Of a stretch of DNA of 64,000 nt, positions 18,340 to 27,852 are shown piece by piece. The notes beneath the pieces were generated by a model. The model was not told the DNA's origin. It worked only from the letters and a program-made list of their open reading frames with translations, and searched no databases. Both the position numbers and the translations under genes were made by a program. Position 1 is the stretch's first letter, and the number at the start of each line of letters is the position of its first letter. This stretch comes from Croceicoccus ponticola (GTDB lineage: Bacteria > Pseudomonadota > Alphaproteobacteria > Sphingomonadales > Sphingomonadaceae), in contig NZ_RXOL01000003.1 of NCBI RefSeq assembly GCF_004004515.1, positions 124,001 to 188,000 on the forward strand, given 5' to 3'.

Positions 18340-19071
18340 ATGGGCGACATGCCGATAGATCGCAATCCAATCCGCAACATCGTGATCCTGACCGGCGCGG
18401 GCGTTTCGGCGGAAAGCGGCATCGACACCTTTCGCGATGCGAATGACGGTCGCGGCGGGCTGTGGGAACAGCACCGGGTCGAAGATGTCGCCACGCCCGA
18501 AGCGTTCGCGCGCGATCCCGATCTCGTGCTCCGCTTCTATGACATGCGGCGCGAGGCGATCCAGACCAAGAAGCCCAACCCCGCGCACCATGCGCTGGCG
18601 CGGCTGGACAAGGAGTGGGAAGGCCAGCTTCTCATCGTTACCCAGAACGTCGACGACCTGCACGAACGCGCCGGCGCCCGCCGCGTGCTGCACATGCATG
18701 GCGAACATCTCAACGCATGGTGCACCGCGTGCGATGTGCGCAGCCGCTGGACCGGCACGCTGATCGAACGGCCTGCCTGTCCGCGATGCGGCGAACCTGC
18801 GCTGCGGCCCGACGTCGTGTGGTTCGGGGAAATGCCGTACGAAATGGATCGCATCTTTGCCGCGCTGCGCGACGCGGACCTGTTCGTGTCCATCGGCACG
18901 TCGGGCGCGGTCTATCCCGCCGCGGGCTTTGTGCGCAACGCCAACGAACTTGGCGCAAGGACGCTCGAACTCAATCTCGATCGCAGCCAGGGCTCGCACT
19001 GGTTCGACGAAACCCGATTGGGCCCGGCGGGCAGGATCGTGCCCGAATGGGTGGACGAAATACTGGCATGA
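18340..19071 (+). CDS. cobB: NAD-dependent protein deacylase (sirtuin, class III)
   Basis: A 243-aa Sir2 enzyme removing acyl groups from lysines with NAD. Seen: TGAGVSAESGI, TQNVDDLHERAG, the catalytic His in HMHGEH, a four-Cys zinc site (CTAC and CPRC) and SIGTSGAVYPAAGF. The Tyr and Arg of FYDMRRE match the pair that recognises succinyl and malonyl groups in SIRT5-like enzymes. ATG 18340 is chosen; ATG 18349 is possible. The end overlaps the next gene as ATGA. Confidence 0.93.
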   Translation: MGDMPIDRNPIRNIVILTGAGVSAESGIDTFRDANDGRGGLWEQHRVEDVATPEAFARDPDLVLRFYDMRREAIQTKKPNPAHHALARLDKEWEGQLLIVTQNVDDLHERAGARRVLHMHGEHLNAWCTACDVRSRWTGTLIERPACPRCGEPALRPDVVWFGEMPYEMDRIFAALRDADLFVSIGTSGAVYPAAGFVRNANELGARTLELNLDRSQGSHWFDETRLGPAGRIVPEWVDEILA

Positions 19072-19592
19072 CAGGGCAGCCCGTCATCGTCACCGAACGG
19101 CTGGAATTGTGGCACCCGCAGCGTGGCGACATCGACCAGACGATCGCGATCGTCATGCAAGAACATACGCGCCGCTTCCTTGGCGCCAACCCGACCGTAG
19201 ACGACAATCACGCCCGCTTCCTGCGTCAGGCCGGAAGCTGGATGATCTATGGCTATGGCGGGCTGACCGTTCGCGAAAGGGGCAAGGCGCCCGTCATCGG
19301 GTCGTGCGGCATATTCCACAGCCGCCGTGGGCTGGGCGACAGGTTCGACGACATGCCCGAAGCGGGCTGGATCATCGCTGCCGAGCATGAGGGCAAGGGG
19401 TATGCGACAGAAGCGATGCGCGCCGCGATCGACCTGTTCGCACGCGATCACGGGCCCGCCCGCATAATGTGCATCATCGATGCGGACAATGCGGCATCCA
19501 ACCGCCTGGCTGGCAAGCTGGGCTTCGAACAGCGGGAAATCGGAACACTGCCAGACGGGTCGTCGATCCTGATCTACGACCGAATGGCCTGA
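19068..19592 (+). CDS. GNAT-family N-acetyltransferase (RimJ/RimL-like)
   Basis: A 174-aa acetyl-CoA-dependent acyltransferase. TERLELWHPQ begins the domain; the acetyl-CoA loop is AAEHEGKGYATEAM near 110, and the C-terminal DNAASNRLAGKLGF is typical of RimJ-like members that modify protein N-termini or small amines. Its ATG overlaps the sirtuin TGA, so the acylation and deacylation genes are translationally coupled. The 3' end overlaps the convergent MFS gene by 19 bases. Confidence 0.87.
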   Translation: MTGQPVIVTERLELWHPQRGDIDQTIAIVMQEHTRRFLGANPTVDDNHARFLRQAGSWMIYGYGGLTVRERGKAPVIGSCGIFHSRRGLGDRFDDMPEAGWIIAAEHEGKGYATEAMRAAIDLFARDHGPARIMCIIDADNAASNRLAGKLGFEQREIGTLPDGSSILIYDRMA

Positions 19593-21124
19593 CCCTCCAG
19601 ATCGCGCAGGCTGCGGCCGCGCGATTCGCGGCCCCATGCGGAAACGAGCAAGGCCGAAACCGCGACCGGCACGATGAGCAGTGGCGCGGCCCCTGCCAAC
19701 GTCGGGACAAGACCGAAAAGCGCAAGGCCCTGAACCGCCATGCCTCCGAACTTGCTGCTTCCCGCAACCAGCCCGGTTGCCCGACCCCGAATACCAAGCG
19801 GATAGTTTTCCGCCGTATAAGGCAGCAGCACGGCGATCAGTCCGTTGCTGCCCACGACGAGCAGCGCGATGACCGCCGTGAGCGCGGCAGCGGACGACAG
19901 CGTCGAGGCAGGCAGCAATGCCCCGCCCAGCCCGGCCAGCATCAACAGGACCAATAGCACGACCGTCCCCTTGCTCGACCACCGGCTGTAGAGAAGCGCC
20001 GCCGCCACCACCGTCGGCAAAGCGATCAGCGCAGAACTGGCCAGCATCGCGCTGGCCACCGCCGGGTCGAAGCCGCGCGCGCGCAAGTCGCTGGGCAGCC
20101 AGAGCAACAGACCGAAAGTCACCACGCTCCACCCCAGCGCGGTCAGGACCAGAGCGCCGCCAAGTCGACGGCGCGGCTTCGTTACCGCGACGGCATCGGC
20201 AGCATCTGGCGCAATCGTGCGGGCGATAAAGCGGAAATCGCGGACGAGCCGATCCAGTTCGGCCTTGCGACCTTGTGCCAGCAGAAATCGCGGCGATTCG
20301 GGAATCCACCGCGCCAAGGCCAAAAGCAGCAGCCCGGTGGGCATGCCAAGGAGCCACAGGCTGCGCCAGCCGAACAGCGGTTCAAGCAGCCATGCCGCAC
20401 CGCTGGCCGCAAGATAGCCGCCAACCGAGCCGACCCCTCCGATCAGGACCAGCACCCAGCTGCGGTGCCTTGGCGGCATGATTTCGGCCAGCAAGGCATA
20501 AACCACGGGCAGCATTCCGCCCGCCGACGCGCCCATGGCAAAGCACATGACGAGGTTCCACGAAAAGTCCGGCATCGCCCCACACAGCGAAGTCGCCACG
20601 AAGAGGACCGTCGAGAGCAGGATGGAGGTCCTGCGCCCGCAGATGTCGGCCAACCATCCCCAGAGCAGCGATCCCACCGTGGTGCCCGTCAGCGCCACGA
20701 AAGGCAGCAGTGCGGCGGTATCGGCATCGATGCCGTATTCATCGCGAACGCCGGGCAGCACGAAACCCAGCGTCGCGGGTTTCATCGTATCGATGATGAG
20801 GCCCAGCAACAGCACGCCGACGACCAGCGCGTGGCGCGAAGTAAGCGGGGCATCATCGGCAGCTTCGTACACCGTGTTGCCAAGATCGTCGGCATGGACG
20901 ATCCGGCGCGGCATGGCCCCGACGAGCGCCAGCGGCAGGCCGAGCGCAATCAGCGCCATGCCCGCCGTCATCCACCCATCCATCGGCATGCCGACAAGGC
21001 GGATGCCAACGGCACCGCCGCCCATGCCATAGCCCATGGCCAGCATCGGCACGTGCAGGATAGCGCCCGCGACGATCGCCGCGCATCCGGCCCAGAACAA
21101 CGCCGGCTGACCCCGAAGCGTCAT
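19574..21124 (-). CDS. MFS transporter with an extra N-terminal membrane pair
   Basis: A 516-aa major-facilitator protein. The core from about residue 95 has the inter-helix motif GWLADICGRR and the sugar/organic-ion-type PESPRFLLAQG; twelve helices follow. Before the core are about 90 residues with two more hydrophobic segments (near 8-30 and 50-70), which is unusual and gives about fourteen. The substrate is not predictable. It starts 28 bases after maeB on the same strand, suggesting an operon with malate metabolism. Confidence 0.85.
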   Translation of the reverse strand: MTLRGQPALFWAGCAAIVAGAILHVPMLAMGYGMGGGAVGIRLVGMPMDGWMTAGMALIALGLPLALVGAMPRRIVHADDLGNTVYEAADDAPLTSRHALVVGVLLLGLIIDTMKPATLGFVLPGVRDEYGIDADTAALLPFVALTGTTVGSLLWGWLADICGRRTSILLSTVLFVATSLCGAMPDFSWNLVMCFAMGASAGGMLPVVYALLAEIMPPRHRSWVLVLIGGVGSVGGYLAASGAAWLLEPLFGWRSLWLLGMPTGLLLLALARWIPESPRFLLAQGRKAELDRLVRDFRFIARTIAPDAADAVAVTKPRRRLGGALVLTALGWSVVTFGLLLWLPSDLRARGFDPAVASAMLASSALIALPTVVAAALLYSRWSSKGTVVLLVLLMLAGLGGALLPASTLSSAAALTAVIALLVVGSNGLIAVLLPYTAENYPLGIRGRATGLVAGSSKFGGMAVQGLALFGLVPTLAGAAPLLIVPVAVSALLVSAWGRESRGRSLRDLEGQAIRS

Positions 21125-21152
21125 CGTTGGCGCAACATCGCCCGCGCCGGTG

Positions 21153-23435
21153 TCAGCCGACGACTTCGGCCGCCGCCAGCACGGCCAGCGTCAGAACGTC
21201 GGGCGCGATCGCGGTCATCGGCGCAATCTGCACCGGCTTTTCCATGCCGACCAGCATCGGGCCAATTGTCGATGCACCGGCCAGTTCGCGCAGCAATTTC
21301 GCCGACAGGTTGGCCGATTGCAGACCTGGCATGATCAGCACGTTGGCCGGGGCGGACAGGCGGCTGAAGGGATAGAGCTTCATCACTGTAGGATTCAGCG
21401 CGGCATCGGGCGCCATTTCGCCCTCGTACTCGAAATCCACGCCCTCGGCATCGAGGTGGTGGACCGCATCGCGAATGTTTTCCAGCCACTTGCCCGACGG
21501 GTTGCCGAACGTGGAATAGGAAAGGAACGCGACGCGCGGTTCGTGGCCCAGCCGCTGGGCGACCTTGGCGGTTTCCTTGGCGATGTGTGCCAGTTCGCGG
21601 GCGTCGGGGCGTTCGTTGATCGTCGTGTCGGCCAGGAACACGGTATAGTTCTTGCCGATCATCAGGTGGATGCCGAACGGAATCTCGCCCGCCTTGGGGT
21701 CGAGCACCTGCTGCACTTCGCGCATCGTCTGCGCAAAGGGGCGGGTCAGGCCCGAAATCATCGCGTCGGCCTTGTTCGTGGCGAGGAGAAGCGAGGCGAA
21801 GACGTTGCGGTCCTGATTGACCATGCGGCGCACGTCGCGTTCGGTATAACCACGACGCTGCAATCGTGCGTAGAGATAATCCTGCATCTCTTCGACGTGT
21901 TCGGAATCGGCCGAATTCTGGATTTCGAAGCTGTCCGGATCTTCGACGGCAAGCTCGCGCAGCTTGTCCTTCACCTTTTCGGTACGGCCGACGAGGACGG
22001 GGTGACCATATCCGAAATCGCGGAACTGGATAGCCGCACGCAGGACGACATCCTCTTCCGCTTCGGCGAAGACGACGCGTTTGGGATTGGCCTTGGCCCG
22101 TTCATAAACGGACGTAAGCGCCGAAGTCGTGGGGTTGAGCCGCGCCTTCAGCCGCAGGGCATATTCGTCGAAATCGGCGATCGGCGACTTGGCGACGCCC
22201 GATTCCATCGCGGCCCGGGCGACCGCGGACGACACGACTTCCATCAGACGCGGGTCGAACGGTGCGGGGATGATGTAATCGCGGCCGAACTGGTGATTGA
22301 CGCCATAAGCGGCGGCCACTTCTTCGGGTACGCGTTTACGGGCCAGCGCGGCGATGGCGTTGGCGGCGGCGATCTTCATTTCTTCGTTGATCGCGGTCGC
22401 CTGCACGTCGAGCGCGCCGCGGAAGATGAAGGGGAAGCCCAGCACGTTGTTGACCTGATTCGGATAGTCCGACCGGCCGGTGGCGATAATGGCGTCGGGG
22501 CGCACGGCCAGCGCTTCGTCGGGGCTGATTTCGGGCGTCGGGTTGGCCATGGCAAAGATGATCGGCTGGTCGGCCATGTCCTTGACCCATTCGGGCTTCA
22601 ACGCGCCCGCCGCCGATAGGCCGAGGAAGACGTCCGCGCCCTTCAGCGCTTCTTCGAGGCTGCGGGCGTCAGTTTCCACCGCATGCGCGCTCTTCCACTG
22701 ATCCACGTTGGCACGGCCAGGGTAGATCGGGCCGGAACGGTCGCAGACGATGACGTTGTCGTGCCGCACGCCCATCGCCTTGATCAGCGCGGTGCAGGCC
22801 AGCGCCGATGCGCCGGCGCCATTCACCACCATCTTGATTTCGTCCATCTTGCGGCCGGTCAGGTGGCAGGCGTTGATCAGGCCAGCCGCCGCGATGATCG
22901 CGGTGCCGTGCTGGTCGTCGTGCATCACCGGGATCTTCATGCGCTCGCGCAGCGCCTGTTCAATGATGAAACATTCGGGCGCGGCGATATCTTCGAGGTT
23001 GATGCCGCCGAACGTGGGTTCCATCAGCGCGACCGCGTTGATGAAGGCCTCGGGATCTTCGGTATCCAGCTCGATATCGATGGAATCAACGTCGGCGAAC
23101 CGCTTGAACAGGACCGACTTGCCCTCCATCACCGGCTTGGCCGCGAGCGCGCCCAGGTTGCCGAGGCCGAGGATGGCGGTGCCGTTGGTGATGACCGCGA
23201 CAAGGTTGGAACGCGCGGTATAGATCGCGGCAAGCGACGGGTCGCGAGCGATCGCTTCGACCGGCGCGGCGACGCCGGGCGAATAGGCGAGCGAGAGATC
23301 GCGCTGGGTCGCCATCGGTTTCGACGCGATGATCTCGATCTTTCCGGGACGGATCGTCGAGTGATAGAAAAGCGCCTCACGCTCGGTAAAGGTGACTTTC
23401 GCCTTGCTGTCATCGTCGGCCAATGAGCCCTCCAT
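21153..23435 (-). CDS. maeB: NADP-dependent malic enzyme with phosphotransacetylase-like domain
   Basis: A 760-aa enzyme converting malate to pyruvate and CO2 with reduction of NADP. The N-terminal malic domain carries SLAYSPGVAAP and the VMHDDQHGTA metal site. The NAD(P) domain has VVNGAGASALAC. From about residue 435 the sequence is a phosphate acetyltransferase-like domain, usually regulatory and catalytically inactive in MaeB. Start ATG 23435 is chosen; 19 further codons are open but unlike the family. It is divergent from mutS. Confidence 0.95.
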   Translation of the reverse strand: MEGSLADDDSKAKVTFTEREALFYHSTIRPGKIEIIASKPMATQRDLSLAYSPGVAAPVEAIARDPSLAAIYTARSNLVAVITNGTAILGLGNLGALAAKPVMEGKSVLFKRFADVDSIDIELDTEDPEAFINAVALMEPTFGGINLEDIAAPECFIIEQALRERMKIPVMHDDQHGTAIIAAAGLINACHLTGRKMDEIKMVVNGAGASALACTALIKAMGVRHDNVIVCDRSGPIYPGRANVDQWKSAHAVETDARSLEEALKGADVFLGLSAAGALKPEWVKDMADQPIIFAMANPTPEISPDEALAVRPDAIIATGRSDYPNQVNNVLGFPFIFRGALDVQATAINEEMKIAAANAIAALARKRVPEEVAAAYGVNHQFGRDYIIPAPFDPRLMEVVSSAVARAAMESGVAKSPIADFDEYALRLKARLNPTTSALTSVYERAKANPKRVVFAEAEEDVVLRAAIQFRDFGYGHPVLVGRTEKVKDKLRELAVEDPDSFEIQNSADSEHVEEMQDYLYARLQRRGYTERDVRRMVNQDRNVFASLLLATNKADAMISGLTRPFAQTMREVQQVLDPKAGEIPFGIHLMIGKNYTVFLADTTINERPDARELAHIAKETAKVAQRLGHEPRVAFLSYSTFGNPSGKWLENIRDAVHHLDAEGVDFEYEGEMAPDAALNPTVMKLYPFSRLSAPANVLIMPGLQSANLSAKLLRELAGASTIGPMLVGMEKPVQIAPMTAIAPDVLTLAVLAAAEVVG

Positions 23436-23595
23436 CAGTAATGTCGCGTCCGCTGCGCCTATAGCGCGATATGGCCTTTTGGATAGGGGCAACGCTTAGA
23501 GGGCTTGGCCAGCGGATCATCGGTTGGGGAACAGGCGGGGACAAGGCGCGGCTACGGCTTGGCCGAATCGAGCGCGCGTCGCTACGCCACCGGGC

Positions 23596-26217
23596 ATGGC
23601 CGGCGGCGCAACCCCGATGATGCAGCAGTACTTCGCGCTGAAGGAGCAGGCGGGCGATTGCCTACTGTTCTACCGCATGGGCGACTTCTTCGAACTGTTT
23701 TTCGACGATGCGAAAAAGGCCGCCGCCGTGCTCGACATCGCACTGACGTCGCGGGGGGAAAACAATGGAGAACCGGTGCCGATGTGCGGCGTGCCGGTCC
23801 ATGCCGCGGACAGCTACCTTGCCCGCCTGATCCGCGCCGGATGCCGGGTCGCCATCGCCGAACAGGTCGAAACCCCGGCAGAAGCGAAAGCGCGGGCCAA
23901 GCGCGAAGGCAGCGGATCGAAATCGCTCGTCGCGCGTGACATCGTGCGGTTCGTGACGGCAGGCACGCTGACCGAAGACACGTTGCTGGAATCGCGCAGC
24001 GCCAACGTTTTGGCTGCTCTCGCGCCGGTGCGCGATACGGTCGGAATCGCGGCGATCGACATCTCGACCGGCGAAATGGCGCTGGAATGCGTGGCCGCCG
24101 ATGGCGTCGCCGCAGCCCTGTCGCGGATCGGCCCGGCAGAGATCGTCGTGCCCGAAGGGTGGGCCGGGATGCCCGACGGCAGCATCGAACGCCCTCGCGC
24201 GACATTTTCAAGCGAAGCGGGCGAGGCGCGGCTGAAGTCGCTGCATGGTGTCGCCACGCTCGATGCATTCGGCGCGTTCGACCGGGCGCACATGGCGGGG
24301 GCGGGCGGCCTGATCGCCTATCTCGACCACGTCGGGCGCGGCACGCTACCTCTGATACTGCCGCCGCGATTGCGCGAGGCAGGCGGGCACCTTGCGATGG
24401 ACGAGGCGACGCGCGCCAGCCTTGAGGTCACCATATCCACCGGCGGAACGCGCAAGGGCAGCTTGATTGATTGTATCGACCGCTGCCTGACCGGCGCGGG
24501 CGCACGGCAGCTGGCAGAGGACCTGTCCGCCCCGCTTGCCGATGCGGGCGCGATACGCGAACGGCTGGAGTCGGTCGCATGGCTGCATGGCGATCCGCTG
24601 TGGCGCGAAGACTTGCGCCGTGCGCTGCGCGCGCTGCCCGACATCGGTCGCGCGCTGGGCCGGATCGTCGCTGGCCGGGGTAGCCCGCGCGATCTTGGCC
24701 AATTGCGCGACGGGTTGAGCGAGGCCCGCACCCTGCACGAACTGTTGCAGCAGGTCGATCCGTTGCCCGCGCTGTTCCGGCGGTTGCTGCCGGTGCTTTC
24801 GGGGCATGGCGCGCTGGTCGAACTGCTGACCCGCGCGCTGGTCCCCTCGCCCCCGACCGAACGGGGCAATGGCGGCTTCGTCGCCGAAGGGTACGACGCC
24901 GCGCTCGACGAATTGCGCACGATCTCCCGAAACGGCCGTCGCGCCGTCGCCGCGCTGGAAGCGAAATACCGCGACGAAACCGGCATCGCCACGCTGAAGA
25001 TCAAACACAACGGCGTGTTGGGCTATTTCATCGAGGTGTCGGCCCGCCACGCCGACGGGCTGATGGCCCCCGACAGTGGGTTCACTCATCGCCAGACGAT
25101 GAAGGACGCGGTGCGTTTCAACGCCTTGGCCCTGCATGAAGAGGCGAGCCGAATTGCCGAAGCGGGCGGCCGGGCGCTGGCCGCGGAGGATGCGCATTTC
25201 GAGGAACTGGTCGAACGCGCTGTCGCGGCAAAGGAAGCGATCGCGGCCACGGCACAGGCACTGGCCCGCATCGACGTGACGGCAGGACAGGCAGAGCGCG
25301 CGGCCGAAGGCGGCTGGACGCTGCCCGAAATCCGCGATGACAACGCCCTGATCGTAACCGGTGGACGGCATCCGGTGGTGGAAACGGCGCTGGCCGCATC
25401 GGGCGACAGGTTCGTCGCCAACGACTGCTCTTTGTCCGAACGCGACCGTTTGTGGCTGATCGGCGGCCCGAACATGGGCGGCAAATCGACGTTCCTGCGC
25501 CAGAACGCGCTGATCGTCCTTCTGGCGCAAGCTGGCGGCTTCGTGCCTGCGCAAGCAGCGCAGATCGGCATCGTCGACCGGTTGTTCAGCCGGGTGGGCG
25601 CGTCGGACAACCTGGCGCGCGGACGTTCAACCTTCATGGTGGAAATGGTGGAAACCGCCGCCATCCTGTCGCAGGCGACCGCCCGCAGTTTCGTGATCCT
25701 CGACGAAGTGGGGCGCGGCACCAGCACTTACGACGGGCTCGCGCTGGCGTGGGCAGTGGCCGAATCGGTGCACGAAACGGTGCGTTGCCGGTGCCTGTTC
25801 GCGACTCACTATCATGAACTGTCGCGGCTTGCCGAAACCTGCGACGCCCTCTCGCTCCACCATGCCCGCGCGCGCGAATGGAAGGGCGATCTGGTGTTGC
25901 TGCATGAACTCGCCGAAGGTCCGGCCGATCGCAGCTATGGTCTGGCCGTCGCGCGGCTGGCGGGATTGCCCAAACCTGTCATCGCGCGAGCCAAGACCAT
26001 CCTCGACAAGCTGGAGAAGGGCCGCGTCGCAACCGGCGGGCTGGGAGCTGGCCTTGGCGACCTGCCGCTGTTCGCCGCGGCGGCAGAGGCTGAAGTCGAA
26101 CAGTGCGACACTTTGCGCGAAGCTTTGCGGACGCTGGACGTCGATGCGCTTTCGCCGCGTGAAGCGCTCGACATGCTTTACGCGCTGAAACGCGACGCCG
26201 GCGATGGCCCCGCATGA
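23596..26217 (+). CDS. mutS: DNA mismatch repair ATPase MutS
   Basis: An 873-aa mismatch sensor. The N-terminal mismatch-binding domain has GDFFELFFDDA with the Phe-X-Glu contact. The connector, lever and clamp domains follow. The C-terminal ATPase has GGPNMGGKST (Walker A), VILDEVGRGTSTYDG (Walker B and signature) and ATHYHELS. TTG codons upstream would extend the frame, but ATG 23596 begins the usual N-terminus with MMQQYFALKEQ close behind. mutL is not in the window. Confidence 0.96.
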   Translation: MAGGATPMMQQYFALKEQAGDCLLFYRMGDFFELFFDDAKKAAAVLDIALTSRGENNGEPVPMCGVPVHAADSYLARLIRAGCRVAIAEQVETPAEAKARAKREGSGSKSLVARDIVRFVTAGTLTEDTLLESRSANVLAALAPVRDTVGIAAIDISTGEMALECVAADGVAAALSRIGPAEIVVPEGWAGMPDGSIERPRATFSSEAGEARLKSLHGVATLDAFGAFDRAHMAGAGGLIAYLDHVGRGTLPLILPPRLREAGGHLAMDEATRASLEVTISTGGTRKGSLIDCIDRCLTGAGARQLAEDLSAPLADAGAIRERLESVAWLHGDPLWREDLRRALRALPDIGRALGRIVAGRGSPRDLGQLRDGLSEARTLHELLQQVDPLPALFRRLLPVLSGHGALVELLTRALVPSPPTERGNGGFVAEGYDAALDELRTISRNGRRAVAALEAKYRDETGIATLKIKHNGVLGYFIEVSARHADGLMAPDSGFTHRQTMKDAVRFNALALHEEASRIAEAGGRALAAEDAHFEELVERAVAAKEAIAATAQALARIDVTAGQAERAAEGGWTLPEIRDDNALIVTGGRHPVVETALAASGDRFVANDCSLSERDRLWLIGGPNMGGKSTFLRQNALIVLLAQAGGFVPAQAAQIGIVDRLFSRVGASDNLARGRSTFMVEMVETAAILSQATARSFVILDEVGRGTSTYDGLALAWAVAESVHETVRCRCLFATHYHELSRLAETCDALSLHHARAREWKGDLVLLHELAEGPADRSYGLAVARLAGLPKPVIARAKTILDKLEKGRVATGGLGAGLGDLPLFAAAAEAEVEQCDTLREALRTLDVDALSPREALDMLYALKRDAGDGPA

Positions 26218-26323
26218 CAAGAACACATCGCGAAGCTTGAACGGTGGCCGTTGGTCGGTTCACGCTGGCCATCGCGATCTGCCCGTTGCATGGGGCAAGC
26301 ATGGCGACAACAGGAACCCGCTG

Positions 26324-26584
26324 ATGCAATTCGACGATCTGCTGCTGCGCTTTTTCGGCACAACCGACATGGACGCGATCGCGCCCGCCGCGCGCGAAGC
26401 CGGGGTCGAACGGATGCGGGTCGAATTCGGGCTTGAGCGCGATCCGGCCAAGCGGTTCGTCATCTGGGCCCTGCTGGCGATGAACGACGCCGAACCCGAT
26501 CTCGACATCGCATTCGAAAACGAGGCCGAGCGGGAAGCTGCACGCAACCCGCTCGACCTCGTGATTTCAGCCAGAGAGGACTGA
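26324..26584 (+). CDS. 86-aa hypothetical protein downstream of mutS
   Basis: A short acidic protein (MQFDDLLLRFFGT...) predicted to be helical, with no signal peptide or known motif. AGGAA stands eight bases before the ATG. The open frame upstream to 26204 overlaps the mutS end and is not protein-like. Small proteins of this type are recalled from sphingomonad genomes as conserved hypotheticals. It converges on the next minus-strand gene. Confidence 0.65.
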   Translation: MQFDDLLLRFFGTTDMDAIAPAAREAGVERMRVEFGLERDPAKRFVIWALLAMNDAEPDLDIAFENEAEREAARNPLDLVISARED

Positions 26585-26591
26585 CCTCGAT

Positions 26592-26909
26592 TTAGCTATC
26601 GGAACTGCCGGGTTCGTCTTCCATCACGTTCGACTTGCCGTATTTGTTTTCGTTGTCGTCCATGTTCGGTTCGCCGCGATAGGCGGACATGTCGATGCCG
26701 CCCTTTTCCATTTTCTTCATGGTATCGACCAGGTCCTCGACATCGTCGTCGTCCGATGTAATCGAACCCTTGGGCTTTTCGCTGTCCGAAAGGCCGAAGC
26801 TGCTCGTCGCGCGGCCAATCGCCTCGTCAGCAACGGTCTGCGCCTGCGCATCTTCGTCGTTTTGTTCGTCGTTGAAGTTTTCGGGCGCAATCTTGTCTTT
26901 GTCGGCCAT
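26592..26909 (-). CDS. 105-aa acidic, probably disordered hypothetical protein
   Basis: Highly charged, with many Asp, Glu, Asn and Lys and almost no hydrophobic core. MADKDKIAPENFNDEQ is the start and a run of Asp occurs near residue 53. No signal peptide or membrane segment is present. AAGGACC precedes the ATG at a good distance, and it ends in TAA. The function is unknown. Confidence 0.65.
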   Translation of the reverse strand: MADKDKIAPENFNDEQNDEDAQAQTVADEAIGRATSSFGLSDSEKPKGSITSDDDDVEDLVDTMKKMEKGGIDMSAYRGEPNMDDNENKYGKSNVMEDEPGSSDS

Positions 26910-27032
26910 CGTAGGGTCCTTCTGTTCGTTCTTGTCGAACTTACGGTTGCCGGGCCCGCAGGTTCCCCGGCATCGCAATTGCAAACAAGCGCCAATCAGG
27001 ATCGCGGCGCGGCCATCCCGTGACCGCAAATA

Positions 27033-27602
27033 TCAGCGATTGGCGCCGGGAACCCACAGTACGTCGCTTTGCCCGTTCGCATTGGCCGCGCGGGCCAGCA
27101 CGAACAGCATGTCCGACAACCGATTCACATAAGTCAGCGCCGCAGGATTGACCGAATCGCCCGCGGCCAGCGCGACGATCGACCGTTCCGCCCGCCGCAC
27201 CGAAGCGCGCGCGACATGCAGCCTTGCCGCTCCCTCGCTGCCGCCCGGCAGGACGAAGCTGGTCAGCGGTGCGATATGCTCGTTCGCGCTGTCGATCTGC
27301 GCCTCGATCCAATCGGCCTGTGCCGGGATCATGCGCAGCGTCATTTCGCCGGGCGTGAAATCGTCCCCCGGCGTCGCAAGGTCGGCGCCAAGATCGAACA
27401 TGTCGTTCTGAACCCGGATCAGAGCATCGCGGGTTGCACCCGGTTCGTGTGCGACAATTGCAAGGCCGATTGCCGAATTCGCTTCGTCCACTGCGCCGAT
27501 CGCTTCCATCCGCGCGGCATTTTTGGGCAGGCGCGATCCGTCGACGAGGCCGGTTGTGCCGTCGTCGCCGGTGCGGGTGTAAATCTTGTTGAGCTTGACC
27601 AA
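27033..27602 (-). CDS. pduO: Cob(I)alamin adenosyltransferase, PduO type
   Basis: A 189-aa enzyme transferring the adenosyl group of ATP to cob(I)alamin. The ATP-binding N-terminus KIYTRTGDDGTTGL and the C-terminal VRRAERS and YVNRLSDMLFVLAR are the family signatures. The start codon is TTG at 27602; it gives the standard MVKLNKIYTRTGD start, and no ATG is available before residue 32. It lies 13 bases after the HIG1-like gene. No B12 synthesis genes are in the window, so it may serve salvage. Confidence 0.93.
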   Translation of the reverse strand: MVKLNKIYTRTGDDGTTGLVDGSRLPKNAARMEAIGAVDEANSAIGLAIVAHEPGATRDALIRVQNDMFDLGADLATPGDDFTPGEMTLRMIPAQADWIEAQIDSANEHIAPLTSFVLPGGSEGAARLHVARASVRRAERSIVALAAGDSVNPAALTYVNRLSDMLFVLARAANANGQSDVLWVPGANR

Positions 27603-27615
27603 GGTTCCGCGCCGA

Positions 27616-27843
27616 TCAGCTGGCGAGCGCGAGCAGCAGCATGGCGATGCCCACGGCCGCTGCCTGATACTTGATTCGAGAAGTCATCGCCCGGTTCTGG
27701 CGCAGCTGCATTTCCTGCACCCGTTCGTCCCCGCTTTCGAGGTCCATCTTGGTGCTTTGGAGGAACGCGATGATGCCGCGGACCAGCGAGACGACGACCA
27801 TGGCGACCAGCGCCACGAGAACGATGATGAGGATGATTTTCAT
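27616..27843 (-). CDS. Small twin-membrane-segment protein, HIG1-like
   Basis: A 75-aa protein with two hydrophobic segments (residues 2-26 and 58-75) joined by a polar loop with MQLRQNRAMTSRIKYQ, which resembles the HIG1 domain of respiratory supercomplex factors. The family assignment is by eye. It sits in a tight run gluQRS-HIG1-pduO, 9 and 13 bases apart, and is probably co-transcribed with them. Confidence 0.75.
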   Translation of the reverse strand: MKIILIIVLVALVAMVVVSLVRGIIAFLQSTKMDLESGDERVQEMQLRQNRAMTSRIKYQAAAVGIAMLLLALAS

Positions 27844-27852
27844 GGTAACCAG

